NCBI GenBank assembly: GCA_902167325.1
Contig: LR632930.1
Span: forward strand, 4,588,001-4,652,000
DNA from: Chitinophaga pinensis
GTDB taxonomy: Bacteria; Bacteroidota; Bacteroidia; Chitinophagales; Chitinophagaceae
Reading direction: 5' to 3'
Length of the DNA: 64,000 nt
Shown: in pieces, positions 52,525 to 61,613 of the stretch
Layout: every line of letters starts with the position of its first letter
How positions within the stretch are numbered: position 1 is the first letter of the stretch
Notes under the pieces: model-generated
The model's input: only the letters and a program-made list of their open reading frames with translations
The model's database searches: none
Told to the model about the DNA's origin: nothing
Made by a program: the position numbers and the translations under genes

Positions 52525-53970
52525 ATGCAATCACGAAATATACCTGCTATCCTCTTCCTTGCAGCGCTCTTTTGCAGCTGTGGAAAATCTTTTCTGGACG
52601 TAGCCCCTCGCGACATCATCCCAAGGGAAGCATATACAAAAGATCTAAAAGCCTGTCAGGAACAACTGCACGGCACTTTCCTCCAATTGAGCGAAGCATA
52701 TGGCACCTATACTACGGTATACCCGGAATATGCCGCAGACAATATTAAGCCTTCCACCAGTGGCGCATCACTGATCGATGCATACGCCTGGAAAATGAAA
52801 GCGAACGATTATGCAGCCAATCTGATAAGCCCGTCGGATGTGAACCTGAACGCCATGGTCTATTACTTTTACAACGTAATCCGTAACGCTAATTTCGTAC
52901 TTGAGAAAAGTACAGCATTCCGGCAGGAAGATCCTACATGGGCCGATCACCTGGCTGGTTCGGCTTTAACACTGCGCGGTCTTTGCCATTTTATACTTGT
53001 GAACCTACTAGCCCAACCCATCAATTTTACCGCCGATGGATCTCATCCCGGCATCGTTTATGTAACAGGCTCCGACTGGACGAAACCCGTGAATGGAAGA
53101 ACCTCAGTAGCCGGAGTATATCAGAACATCCGGGAAGACCTTCAGAAGGCAGTGCTGTTATTACGTCCTGTGGCAGACAGTAACCTTGTCATCGGAAAAG
53201 ACATGGCCAACGCGCTCCTTTCAAGGGTGAACCTCTTCGCAGGAAAATATAGCGAAGCGCTGGATGCCGCAAAGCAGGTGATCCCTAAAAACCCATTGTT
53301 AACAGTCGGCAATGGCTACCCGGATGACATGTTCAGGAAGCTCACCATTTCCGGTTCCGAATCATACTTCCAGCTGTTACCCGGCAGCAGCATCCCTTCT
53401 GGCTATTTCGGCGGAGGCTTTTTCCCGGGCATGTATTACCGCCAGGCGGTTCAATTTCTGGCTACACGGGATATCACGGAACAACTGCAGGGAGATGCTA
53501 CTGACGTTCGTGCTTCATGGGTACAGGAAGTGTCCGGCGACCGGATCATTACCAAATTCCCCATTGATGTGGTACCTAATGCCACTGAACCTAATAGCTC
53601 TTACTATCAGCCGGTAATACGGGTTTCGGAAGTTGTACTGAATGCCGCGGAAGCCGGTTTCCACCTCGGTCAAACTGCTATTGCACAATCATATCTCAAT
53701 ATGGTTCGTTTGCGTGCCAGGCCGGGTGCTGCAGATATACATCCAACTGGGGCAGCCCTGTTCGACTCTATAAAATACGAGCGCCGGCGGGAACTTGCTT
53801 TCGAAGGATTCCGGCTGTTTGATCTGGGCAGATGGAAAATGGACATCATCCGTACTGACCCCGCCATTCTTACGGCTGCACGACTCAATTATCCTGACAA
53901 CCGCACCGTTGCACCCATTCCTAAACTGGATCTTAAAACGCAGGGAATTACGCAGAACCCCGGCTATTAA
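52525..53970 (+). CDS. SusD/RagB family lipoprotein
   Basis: A 481-residue SusD homologue encoded 12 bases after its SusC. Signal with lipidated cysteine (LFLAALFCSCGKSFLDVAPR), then LKACQEQLHGTFLQLSEAYG and TLRGLCHFILVNLLAQPINF. The C-terminal signature is YQPVIRVSEVVLNAAEAGFH followed by LNMVRLRARPGAA and KYERRRELAFEGFRLFDLGR. It forms the lid of the importer. Distinctive is its place in a gene group with a phosphatase and thioredoxin-like proteins. Confidence 0.93.
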   Translation: MQSRNIPAILFLAALFCSCGKSFLDVAPRDIIPREAYTKDLKACQEQLHGTFLQLSEAYGTYTTVYPEYAADNIKPSTSGASLIDAYAWKMKANDYAANLISPSDVNLNAMVYYFYNVIRNANFVLEKSTAFRQEDPTWADHLAGSALTLRGLCHFILVNLLAQPINFTADGSHPGIVYVTGSDWTKPVNGRTSVAGVYQNIREDLQKAVLLLRPVADSNLVIGKDMANALLSRVNLFAGKYSEALDAAKQVIPKNPLLTVGNGYPDDMFRKLTISGSESYFQLLPGSSIPSGYFGGGFFPGMYYRQAVQFLATRDITEQLQGDATDVRASWVQEVSGDRIITKFPIDVVPNATEPNSSYYQPVIRVSEVVLNAAEAGFHLGQTAIAQSYLNMVRLRARPGAADIHPTGAALFDSIKYERRRELAFEGFRLFDLGRWKMDIIRTDPAILTAARLNYPDNRTVAPIPKLDLKTQGITQNPGY

Positions 53971-53987
53971 ACAATAAATAAAACATT

Positions 53988-56489
53988 ATGACTTCAGTAT
54001 TGAAATCGACTATTTTTTTGATCCTGTGCTGCGGCATTACCGCATCAGCGAAGGAAACACCGAAAAAATCGCCCATACGCATCAGTATGCGGCTGCAGGG
54101 AAACACCCATGCCGATTCACTCATTATCACCTGCCAGCCCATGGTGAAATACAACTATGCAAAATGGGATACACTACGTTTTAACACCGGTGCAAATCAG
54201 GCAGCATGGGAAATAAAATCTGCTGAAAGCATCGTATTCATCATCAGATCTCCACAGGGTAAGAATTACTCTGCTTATCTATTTCCGGACGACAGAGTTG
54301 AAATCGTAGCAGACGGCAACGGCTTCCGGGTTACGGGCCCCGGGAGTGAAAGGTTCCGTCTGTTAAACGATATTATTCTTCCGGCAAACAACATTCTAAT
54401 CCCTCCATCAGATAACCCCACCCTAAGAGCACCTAAAGACCTTCGGGAATATGATGACTGGAACCGGTATTTTGACCAGCAAACGGCCATAATTCAACGC
54501 TCCGTAGACAGCTTCAGCCACCTATACCCTTCTCCCAACTGGCCGATGATAAAAACTTCCCTGCTGGCTGGCGTTGAAGACAAACGCACGTCTCAATTCA
54601 TGTTACTTGCGTGGAATCGTAAAAAGTACGGTTTGAGTCACGAACAGATCCGCTCGATGTACAGGAAATACCTGCAAAATGATAACCAGCGCCACCTCTT
54701 CACCTGGAATCATCCAGCACCCAAGATTGAATACTACTACAAATTCCTGAAGGGCATCCAGTATTACAAATCTGATCTCACCTCCGGTAAGAATGTGAAC
54801 GAAGATGACATGGATACTTACCGCCTTTACCTCCGCGATGCAGACAGTCTTTTTAGTCCGCAGGTGAAAGATCAGTTCATGGTCTATTACCTGCTGAACA
54901 ACATTTACCTTCACAACGACAACGATATTGGAGATGAAATAAAGGAAAATTTTGTAGCCCCCAAACTATCCGACCGTTCTCTTTTGCAGCTTATAGAACG
55001 GGAAGAAGCGAAGTTTACACGTAATGGGGCGCAAATGGGGTTCTTCCGGTCTTTCCGGCTAATAGATGAAAAAGGGAACCGTATCGACAGGAAAGATCTG
55101 GGAAACAAAGTAGTTGTTCTATCCTCCATATCATTTGCCCAACCTTCTCCCGATTCACTTTTCATGGTACTGCTCAATAAGTTTGCAGGCCATCCGGGTG
55201 TATTTTTCGGAACGGTACAAACAGACAGTCTGACCTATGAGCAATGGAAGAAAACACATCCCGTCACGAAAGGTGCCTCAGCGCTATATGCACCCCGGAC
55301 AAAAGACCGGTTCGATTACATACTAAACATTCATTCCGCCCTTCCCCTACGCACACAAACCCTGTACTCTTACAAACCGGATTATGAGCATTTGGAAATC
55401 AGAACCAGACTGCCACAGGGCATTCTGGATACCACAGCTGCCATTCTGGATTTTATCAGCGCGGAAATCGTTAACATGGATGATGGCCCATATGTGTTTT
55501 ATAACGGAGATTCCGTGATCGTTCACCGGTTCACTACCAACAGGATCAAATCCGACACCATACATGGCCGTTTAAATGCCCACCTACAGGTTACAGGGAC
55601 CAATATGGGGGAACACTTTACTTTCCCCTTGAAACCGGCTATCTCCTCACCTCCTGCCACATATGAACAGCCGGATAAAATGATCGTGATATCGGACATG
55701 GAGGGAAATCTGCCTGCACTCACAGGCTTCCTGATGGCTCACGGAGTAATGGACAGCCTTTACCGCTGGACGTACGGGAATGGCCGCCTTGTAGTTGCCG
55801 GGGATTTTATGGACCGCGGGCGCCAGGTTAACGAAGTACTTTGGCTGCTGTATAAACTGGAAAACGAAGCCACCCAAGACGGAGGAGGCCTTCATTTCAT
55901 ACTGGGCAATCATGAAATGATGAATATGACAGGCGATTATGGTTATGTCCGGAATAAGTACATGATTAATGCTGCTGCCATGAAAAGGCACTACTATGAG
56001 GTTTATGGCATGGATAGTGAGCTGGGCAGATGGCTGCGCAGCAGAAACATGATGGAAAAAATAGGCCCCCATCTTATCGTACATGGAGGCATCAGCCCAG
56101 AAATCAACCAGTTAAGACTCCCAATAGACACCTGCAATCTGATTTGCAGGCAATATCTGAAAATGAATACCAAAGGACCATATACCGATTCGTTACTATT
56201 CCGGGAAACTTCACCACTCTGGTACCGGAAATACTATCCCCATCCTAAAAAGAAAACTGACAGAACACCATCTTCTGCCATTGACAGCACTTTGCATTTT
56301 TATGGTGCTGACAGGATCATTACAGGTCATACGATTGTAGATGACGTTTCCGGTTTTTATGGCGGTAAAGTAATCAATATAGACACCCATCATGCCAGCG
56401 GGGATGTGGAAGGATTGCTGGTGGAAAAAGGGAAGTATTACAGGATTACTGTCGACGGACAGCGGCATCCATTGACCATTCAACCCTGA
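53988..56489 (+). CDS. Secreted phosphatase fused to cysteine-less thioredoxin-like domain
   Basis: An 833-residue exported protein (signal residues 1-21). The N-terminal 350 residues carry a beta domain like that preceding Bacteroidota TlpA proteins; about 350-465 look like a TlpA-type thioredoxin (SFRLIDEKGNRIDRKDLGNK then VVVLSSISFAQPSPDSLF), but the site where WCxPC is expected has no cysteine. The C-terminal 270 residues are a calcineurin/PPP-type phosphatase resembling Shewanella-like phosphatases: ISDMEGNLPAL (569-579), VVAGDFMDRGRQV (602-614), FILGNHEMMNM (637-647), LIVHGGI (696-702) and TGHTIVDD (779-786). Metal and phosphate residues D606, R610, N641, H642, H699 and H781 are present. 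It follows susD by 17 bases. Confidence 0.85.
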   Translation: MTSVLKSTIFLILCCGITASAKETPKKSPIRISMRLQGNTHADSLIITCQPMVKYNYAKWDTLRFNTGANQAAWEIKSAESIVFIIRSPQGKNYSAYLFPDDRVEIVADGNGFRVTGPGSERFRLLNDIILPANNILIPPSDNPTLRAPKDLREYDDWNRYFDQQTAIIQRSVDSFSHLYPSPNWPMIKTSLLAGVEDKRTSQFMLLAWNRKKYGLSHEQIRSMYRKYLQNDNQRHLFTWNHPAPKIEYYYKFLKGIQYYKSDLTSGKNVNEDDMDTYRLYLRDADSLFSPQVKDQFMVYYLLNNIYLHNDNDIGDEIKENFVAPKLSDRSLLQLIEREEAKFTRNGAQMGFFRSFRLIDEKGNRIDRKDLGNKVVVLSSISFAQPSPDSLFMVLLNKFAGHPGVFFGTVQTDSLTYEQWKKTHPVTKGASALYAPRTKDRFDYILNIHSALPLRTQTLYSYKPDYEHLEIRTRLPQGILDTTAAILDFISAEIVNMDDGPYVFYNGDSVIVHRFTTNRIKSDTIHGRLNAHLQVTGTNMGEHFTFPLKPAISSPPATYEQPDKMIVISDMEGNLPALTGFLMAHGVMDSLYRWTYGNGRLVVAGDFMDRGRQVNEVLWLLYKLENEATQDGGGLHFILGNHEMMNMTGDYGYVRNKYMINAAAMKRHYYEVYGMDSELGRWLRSRNMMEKIGPHLIVHGGISPEINQLRLPIDTCNLICRQYLKMNTKGPYTDSLLFRETSPLWYRKYYPHPKKKTDRTPSSAIDSTLHFYGADRIITGHTIVDDVSGFYGGKVINIDTHHASGDVEGLLVEKGKYYRITVDGQRHPLTIQP

Positions 56490-56607
56490 TCGTCATCAAT
56501 TTTCGGGTACTGAACGAAATGTACAGCGGGGCCGATTAATTTCGTTAGAAATCGACAATGGCCATTGTTTACTACATATTAATTCAAAACCCGAAAAAAC
56601 TACGATC

Positions 56608-56922
56608 ATGAAAAAGTATTCGATGCTCAGCCTTTCATTGCTGGCTGTATCCGCAATTACTGCGGCATTTATCCCCGCTAAGAAAAGCGCCGCTGCCGGA
56701 ATGGTAGCCAATAATGGTCACATTACCTTCTCTACTGGTGGACAGGCAAACGTAACCTGCCGTATCCCCCTGGAAGAGGATGCACTGAATTGTGACTATT
56801 CTCTTACCAAATGGAGAGTAGGTGGCGTTTCTGCAACCAGCGCCGTTGGGGTTCCGAACTCCAAAACTGCCATCAATGGCGTGGCTACCGGTACCGGTAC
56901 TACCGGATTTATCCAATTATAA
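56608..56922 (+). CDS. Small secreted two-cysteine protein
   Basis: A 104-residue protein with a Sec signal (MLSLSLLAVSAITAAFIPA) and a mature part of about 75 residues rich in Gly, Ser, Thr, Ala and Val, with exactly two cysteines, C51 (NVTCRIP) and C62 (ALNCDYS), 11 apart, and the tail TGTGTTGFIQL. No catalytic motif. In length and style it resembles the DUF6520-like small exported proteins of Bacteroidota, a guess only. It lies 118 bases after the phosphatase and is followed by a 15-bp perfect hairpin, which would make its RNA more stable or abundant than the next genes. It may be the substrate of the thioredoxin-like or kinase/LanC proteins nearby; its signal peptide argues against modification in the cytoplasm. 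Confidence 0.7.
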   Translation: MKKYSMLSLSLLAVSAITAAFIPAKKSAAAGMVANNGHITFSTGGQANVTCRIPLEEDALNCDYSLTKWRVGGVSATSAVGVPNSKTAINGVATGTGTTGFIQL

Positions 56923-56937
56923 TTCAGCATTCAATCT

Positions 56938-56972
56938 CCGGGTAACATTTCGGCCTTCGAAATGTTACCCGG
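56938..56972. terminator. 15-bp perfect hairpin, attenuator or RNA processing site
   Basis: CCGGGTAACATTTCG (56938-56952) pairs with CGAAATGTTACCCGG (56958-56972) across the loop GCCTT. It is followed by GTCTGTTTGCTG, a poor T run, so it may act as a partial terminator or 3'-end stabiliser of the small-protein message. Confidence 0.7.
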
Positions 56973-57026
56973 GTCTGTTTGCTGCTCCCTGCATTCCGGA
57001 TCACATCCCTTTTAACCCTTTCAGGC

Positions 57027-58172
57027 ATGCGCACCTCTGCCCTATTCTCCTGTATTATCCTGCTGCTGGCTTCCTGCGTTAATACGCAAAGCCCGCAACC
57101 TGCCTATCATTACCAGGAACCGGATTACGACAAAGTACAACTCGCACTTACTACTGATACACTCAGCTTTCCGCTGGATGAAGACACGTTCGATAATCTG
57201 GAAGGAATGAGTATAAGGCAGCTCCATGACTCTACCCGCTTTTCATTCTTTGATGAACGGTCCTGTTCCATTAACGAATTCGATTACCCTTCGAGACAGC
57301 TGGTCTGGCGGATGGATTTGCAAAAAAGATTCCCTCCCAATAGTATCCGGACGGCTTACCTTCATACTTACGACAGCATACTGATATTGACACGGGATAC
57401 GCTTTACCATTTAGACAGTACTGCTAAAATCCATCATCGCATTGCTTACAACACCGGCAAGGAGCCTACCATTCCGGATATTACACCCATACACCCGCCG
57501 GTTTTCCGCGATGGAAATATCTACCTGAACCGATATGCAGGAATTAACAGCGCTTCCAGAGATGCGATTCGCAACTGGAGAGTATTGTGGGTAGCAGATC
57601 TTTCAGGAAACACTTATCAGACAATGCAGGAGATGCCTGATCTCTACTTGCAACATTATTATGTCGGAAAACTACTACAGTATAATCATTGTGTCAATGA
57701 CTCCGGCAGGTTCGTATTCAGTTTCTATGCAGATACAGTATTATACGAATCTGATCTCAAAGGACAGACCCATGCCTGGTTCGCTAAAAGCAGGTACCAG
57801 CAAAAGCCCGTCCTGTATTCCAGGAAAGACAATGTTACCCACCCCTCAGAAGAGCGCCACAAATATCTAATATCCGACTCCTATGGCGGCGTATACTTTG
57901 ACCCCTACCAGAAACGCTACCTCCGGATTGCCAGATCGGGTATCCCGGAAGAAGATTTCCGTGCAAAGAAAACTGAAAGAAACTACCGGTTCATTATCCT
58001 CGACAGGCAATTCAGGATCATAGGGGAATCAGAATTCCCAAAAGAAGTCATACTGAAGCAAACATTCTTTACGCCCAATGGAAAAATCTACGCACGCATA
58101 CCTGCAAGGAATGAAAGTGAGTTAGCATTCATCCGCCTGGAATACCAAACCCGCCAATCTGCCAGTCACTGA
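57027..58172 (+). CDS. DUF4221-type propeller-like lipoprotein
   Basis: A 381-residue lipoprotein (LFSCIILLLASCVNTQ) of the DUF4221 type, a group with beta-propeller-like repeats. Segments: FDNLEGMSIRQLHDSTRFSF, FDYPSRQLVWRMDLQKRFPP, YDSILILTRDTLYHLDST, VFRDGNIYLNRYAGINSASR, NHCVNDSGRFVFSFYADTVL and NYRFIILDRQFRIIGESEFP. It probably sits in the periplasm or on the surface as a binding scaffold; no enzyme residues are evident. The ATG at 57027 opens the lipobox. The stop is one base from the start of the next gene, so the two are translationally coupled. Confidence 0.75.
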   Translation: MRTSALFSCIILLLASCVNTQSPQPAYHYQEPDYDKVQLALTTDTLSFPLDEDTFDNLEGMSIRQLHDSTRFSFFDERSCSINEFDYPSRQLVWRMDLQKRFPPNSIRTAYLHTYDSILILTRDTLYHLDSTAKIHHRIAYNTGKEPTIPDITPIHPPVFRDGNIYLNRYAGINSASRDAIRNWRVLWVADLSGNTYQTMQEMPDLYLQHYYVGKLLQYNHCVNDSGRFVFSFYADTVLYESDLKGQTHAWFAKSRYQQKPVLYSRKDNVTHPSEERHKYLISDSYGGVYFDPYQKRYLRIARSGIPEEDFRAKKTERNYRFIILDRQFRIIGESEFPKEVILKQTFFTPNGKIYARIPARNESELAFIRLEYQTRQSASH

Positions 58173-58173
58173 T

Positions 58174-58707
58174 ATGAAAAATCACATCATCATATTATCT
58201 GTTTATATCCTCCTTACCGCCTGCCATGCTTCCGTAAAGCAGGAGCCGCGCGACACCACTATCACAGTTCCATCCCGCCAGGAAAGTCTGTACAGGGATC
58301 TCAACCAGCTACTCCCCGACTCTCTTTTGTATGGCGACTCTGTTGCTGTGATGATACTGCCCATGGAAGCCAGTTGCCCTTCCTGCAGGGATAAAGCAAT
58401 AGACAGCATCGTTTATTTCCGGAAAAAGCTGCTACCCAGGCATGAGATCATACTTTCTGCCAACGGAGGCAGGAAAATGATGCGCAGCTACTTCAAAAGC
58501 GCAGGCTACAAAAGCATTCCGAACGTTACCCGTGGTTTGCATTTTGATAGTACAAACATGGCTGGGAGGCTGGAATTGTACAGTAACAATCCCGTATTCT
58601 ATTTCCTGGCCGGCGGGAAAGTATACCGGAAAATAGATGGCTGGCCGCATACCATTAAAGGCGATCTGCAGGAGTTTTTCAGGGGGTACCGGTTAAATCA
58701 TCCATAA
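58174..58707 (+). CDS. Thioredoxin-like CxxC lipoprotein
   Basis: A 177-residue lipoprotein (SVYILLTACHASVKQ) whose mature part has the beginning of a thioredoxin fold: strand SVAVMILPMEASCPSCRDKA with the redox motif CPSC (C68, C71), helix SIVYFRKKLLPRHEIILSA, and the later PVFYFLAGGKVYRKIDGWPH. The motif differs from the usual CGPC or CxPC of TlpA. A role in disulfide handling of exported proteins, perhaps the two-cysteine protein upstream, is inference. The stop codon shares a base with the start of the pseudophosphatase gene (TAATG). Confidence 0.7.
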   Translation: MKNHIIILSVYILLTACHASVKQEPRDTTITVPSRQESLYRDLNQLLPDSLLYGDSVAVMILPMEASCPSCRDKAIDSIVYFRKKLLPRHEIILSANGGRKMMRSYFKSAGYKSIPNVTRGLHFDSTNMAGRLELYSNNPVFYFLAGGKVYRKIDGWPHTIKGDLQEFFRGYRLNHP

Positions 58708-59507
58708 TGGCAGCACATATTAAAATATCGATCCTCAACCCGAACGATCACGACAGCAATTCCCGGTTCTCTATCCGGCTGAAGCCCCCCATGGCTAAGG
58801 AACCTGAAAACTGGTTCGTACCATCCTCTGTTACGGTTCTATCATTAATAGCCGGTGATTTTGCAGCCAACCTGAGATTACTCAGAAAATGCCGGATAAT
58901 AGACGATACCGGCAACTGGATATATCAGGACGGGCATCTTGCACTCATGGGTAATTGCCTTACCGGCAGTGAGGAAAGCGTGCGGCTGCTATGGTTTATC
59001 TATGGTCTCGACTCAAAAGCCCTGCGCAAAGGCGGATATGTGCATTTCATCCCGGCCCGCCAGGATATGGAAAACATGGATGGCCCATGGCGCAAGCTCC
59101 AGCCACAATATGCACCTCCTTCACACGATGCCGTAAGCCGCTATACCATCCTGTACGACGGCAATGAAGAATTGCACCGCTGGCTGTTAACGAAGCAGAT
59201 GCGTATTAAAATGAGCGATACGGCCATTCTGCAATGCGGGCTCGATGATGTTGCCGTAAACCCGCTATTGGAAAAGATCCCGGCTGCATGCAGGGAAATC
59301 ATCCGAATGGATCCTGAAAGTATTTCCTATGAACAACTACAGCAGCTAAAGACCATCTTGTTCGCCAAAACCCTCGTACTGGTGAATGCACATGCAGGTA
59401 CGGCGCGGATCTTCAAAAATGAAAAGCACGACTACCGGTCGTACCCAATGCCTTTACGGCGCACAAACAATCGCTGGTCTTCCATAGGAGACAGTAAAAA
59501 AGATTAA
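58707..59507 (+). CDS. Cytoplasmic pseudophosphatase (PPP-like fold, active site lost)
   Basis: A 266-residue protein without signal peptide that aligns by eye along its length with the phosphatase domain at 53988-56489, but with every metal motif changed: SDMEGN becomes SLIAGD (46-51), GDFMDRG becomes GNCLTGS (82-88), GNHEMMNM becomes ARQDMENM (117-124), LIVHGG becomes LQCGLD (175-180), and GHT becomes AHA near residue 230. Structural spacing is retained: NWIYQDGHLALM and VRLLWFIYGLDS match RWTYGNGRLVVA and NEVLWLLYKLEN. It therefore probably binds a ligand or partner without catalysis. It is the last gene of its operon, and its stop overlaps that of the convergent kinase-LanC gene. Confidence 0.75.
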   Translation: MAAHIKISILNPNDHDSNSRFSIRLKPPMAKEPENWFVPSSVTVLSLIAGDFAANLRLLRKCRIIDDTGNWIYQDGHLALMGNCLTGSEESVRLLWFIYGLDSKALRKGGYVHFIPARQDMENMDGPWRKLQPQYAPPSHDAVSRYTILYDGNEELHRWLLTKQMRIKMSDTAILQCGLDDVAVNPLLEKIPAACREIIRMDPESISYEQLQQLKTILFAKTLVLVNAHAGTARIFKNEKHDYRSYPMPLRRTNNRWSSIGDSKKD

Positions 59508-61609
59508 ACCAGCCCCGGGAAGCTAAACTTATGCGGATGCAGTAACCGGAGCAGGAAGTGAAGTATACCCGCATTCCCTACAAACAATCCTGCCACAGGA
59601 TGCCTTTCCCTATCAGCAAACCAATACCCTCCATAGGGCCGCAGCCGCATCATTGTGATTAAAGTCATCGCTAATTCCTGCGCTTTCAACAGGTATTGTT
59701 CATCTTTCAGCACGCTGTATGCTTCGAGGTAAGTTTCTCCCAGTCCGGCAATACCATGGCACAGGCTCAGGCCTTTCCAGAATCGGCCTTCTTCATGCCC
59801 GGCCAGCATTTGATCCGCCATAATCCGGTACTGCTGCTGACCGGTAAGGTTCCAGGCTTTCATATACATCAAAGCCATACCGGGATTGCCTTCGCACCAC
59901 CAATGATCAGAAACATGATCATCTCCCTTTTTCCATGTCAGGGGCACAATGGTACTTTTCCGGCAGCGGTGTTGTAAATAACGCATACCAGCAATCGCGG
60001 CTTCCAGTGTGTGGGGGTCTGCGGTTCTCTCAAAGGCGCTGAGCAGATACCAGATAATGCCAGCCTGACCTTCTCCCATATAATATCTTTGTTTCTTCGA
60101 CGATAATGGCCAGCTGCCATCGGGTAATTGCTGACCGGTAATAAATGCGGATGTTCCATAAAGCGCTTCCGGACCTGTCCACGGCAGGCAGCCCAGCTGC
60201 GCAATTCCCTGCCCCGCCCTGCCTTCCATCAGGGATAGTTTATCGGAGGTGCGAGAGAGCATACCCGGCCAATAATCCCGTAAAGCTGCTTCAGGTTCCA
60301 GTATGCCGCAATGTACCGTTTCTGCAAGTGCGTAAGCTACTCCGTCAGAACCGAAGTGAAGGCCTGTATTGCTTTGAACGAGGTTTTCGACATACTTAAA
60401 CCTGATCAGTTCAATCGCCTGCCGGATGGGTGTTTTCAGTTCGTCTACACTCAGACCTGCCTTCCCCGCTCTTGCTGCAAAATACAGTACACCTGATACC
60501 CCCCGGTTGAAACTGGCATACCATGCCCTGCGAATGTTATTGGAATGCTCCGCAGGCTCCGTCATATGTTCCGCAAACCATCCTTTCTCAGGATCACTCA
60601 TTACCGGACTTCCTAATGCCTGTATCCCTGACACCAATGCATCGTGCACCTGTGCAGGCGACCATGCCGCCTTATTACCCACGCTTCCTTTAACAGGTTT
60701 CCCGGCAGCATGCGCATTCAACGCCTGTAATACACCAGCTGTATCCGGCCGCCTGTCCGGATCTTCCTGCATGCATTGCAGTATTAATGCGGCTATTGCA
60801 GTATCAGGAACACAACATTCCAGAACTTTGCGGAGCCATTCTTCCGGCATCCCCACGAATTTGTAGGGAGATATGCCCGTCCAGGCATATAACAACATTG
60901 CCCCGATAGCGAAAATATCCTCTTTAATAGTTGGCGGGGCCATTGCTTCCTGTTCGGGCGACATATACCCGAAAGTACCAAGGGCGAAAGGCGGATCGGG
61001 AGCAACACCGGAAAGTGAATAACTGAGTTCCATATCAATGATGGCCACTCGCCCGGCTGGCATCACCATAAAATTATTGAGAGTAGCATCGCGGTGAACG
61101 ATACCGCGGTTGTGTAACTCATGCAGGATGGCAACAGCCTGCCGCAGATACGACATTACGGCCTTCCCTTCACCCCCGCCTTCCAGCAGGCTCTTCCGCA
61201 GGCTCCTGCTTTTGCTGACGATACTATGCAGTGGTTTCCCTTTAATGTGTTCAATTACCAGGTAATAGTTACCGTTCTCTTCAAATTCGCCCAGCAGGCG
61301 CGGCATCCTCACCACTTTAGCTAAGCGGCCGTGCAGATCCCGCTGCCATTTCAGCCTGTCCTGAATATCCCGCCCGTCTTTATCTTTCGAATCTCCCGCA
61401 GAGCCCTCTTTTATCACACAATATCCAAAATCGGTAAGCCCTTTGATATAAAAACACTTCACCACATCGTTCTTCCTGCTTTCCTTGAGGCTTTTCAGAA
61501 TGATGTAATAATATCCGATACGTTTCCCGCCAATTTTCTCTGCTTTCTGAGGTTTAGCGGTAGTATCTGGACCCACGGAGGCGCTGATAGTAATGGCTTG
61601 CGTTTGCAT
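59504..61609 (-). CDS. Protein kinase-LanC fusion (lanthipeptide-synthetase-like, no lyase)
   Basis: A 701-residue cytoplasmic protein. Residues about 45-300 are a Ser/Thr protein kinase: beta-3 lysine in YCVIKEGSAG (K67), catalytic loop GIVHRDATLNNFM (D174, N179), metal aspartate in AIIDMELSYS (D192, replacing DFG), and the P+1 region FGYMSPEQ. Residues about 330-701 are a LanC-type cyclase with all three zinc ligands: WWCEGNPGMA (C572) and LSLCHGIAGLGETY (C617, H618). Class III/IV lanthipeptide synthetases have lyase-kinase-cyclase order; here the N-terminal lyase is missing, leaving only about 45 residues. It is downstream of a small HTH gene and convergent with the phosphatase-containing operon. 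Confidence 0.88.
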   Translation of the reverse strand: MQTQAITISASVGPDTTAKPQKAEKIGGKRIGYYYIILKSLKESRKNDVVKCFYIKGLTDFGYCVIKEGSAGDSKDKDGRDIQDRLKWQRDLHGRLAKVVRMPRLLGEFEENGNYYLVIEHIKGKPLHSIVSKSRSLRKSLLEGGGEGKAVMSYLRQAVAILHELHNRGIVHRDATLNNFMVMPAGRVAIIDMELSYSLSGVAPDPPFALGTFGYMSPEQEAMAPPTIKEDIFAIGAMLLYAWTGISPYKFVGMPEEWLRKVLECCVPDTAIAALILQCMQEDPDRRPDTAGVLQALNAHAAGKPVKGSVGNKAAWSPAQVHDALVSGIQALGSPVMSDPEKGWFAEHMTEPAEHSNNIRRAWYASFNRGVSGVLYFAARAGKAGLSVDELKTPIRQAIELIRFKYVENLVQSNTGLHFGSDGVAYALAETVHCGILEPEAALRDYWPGMLSRTSDKLSLMEGRAGQGIAQLGCLPWTGPEALYGTSAFITGQQLPDGSWPLSSKKQRYYMGEGQAGIIWYLLSAFERTADPHTLEAAIAGMRYLQHRCRKSTIVPLTWKKGDDHVSDHWWCEGNPGMALMYMKAWNLTGQQQYRIMADQMLAGHEEGRFWKGLSLCHGIAGLGETYLEAYSVLKDEQYLLKAQELAMTLITMMRLRPYGGYWFADRERHPVAGLFVGNAGILHFLLRLLHPHKFSFPGLV

Positions 61610-61613
61610 TGGC

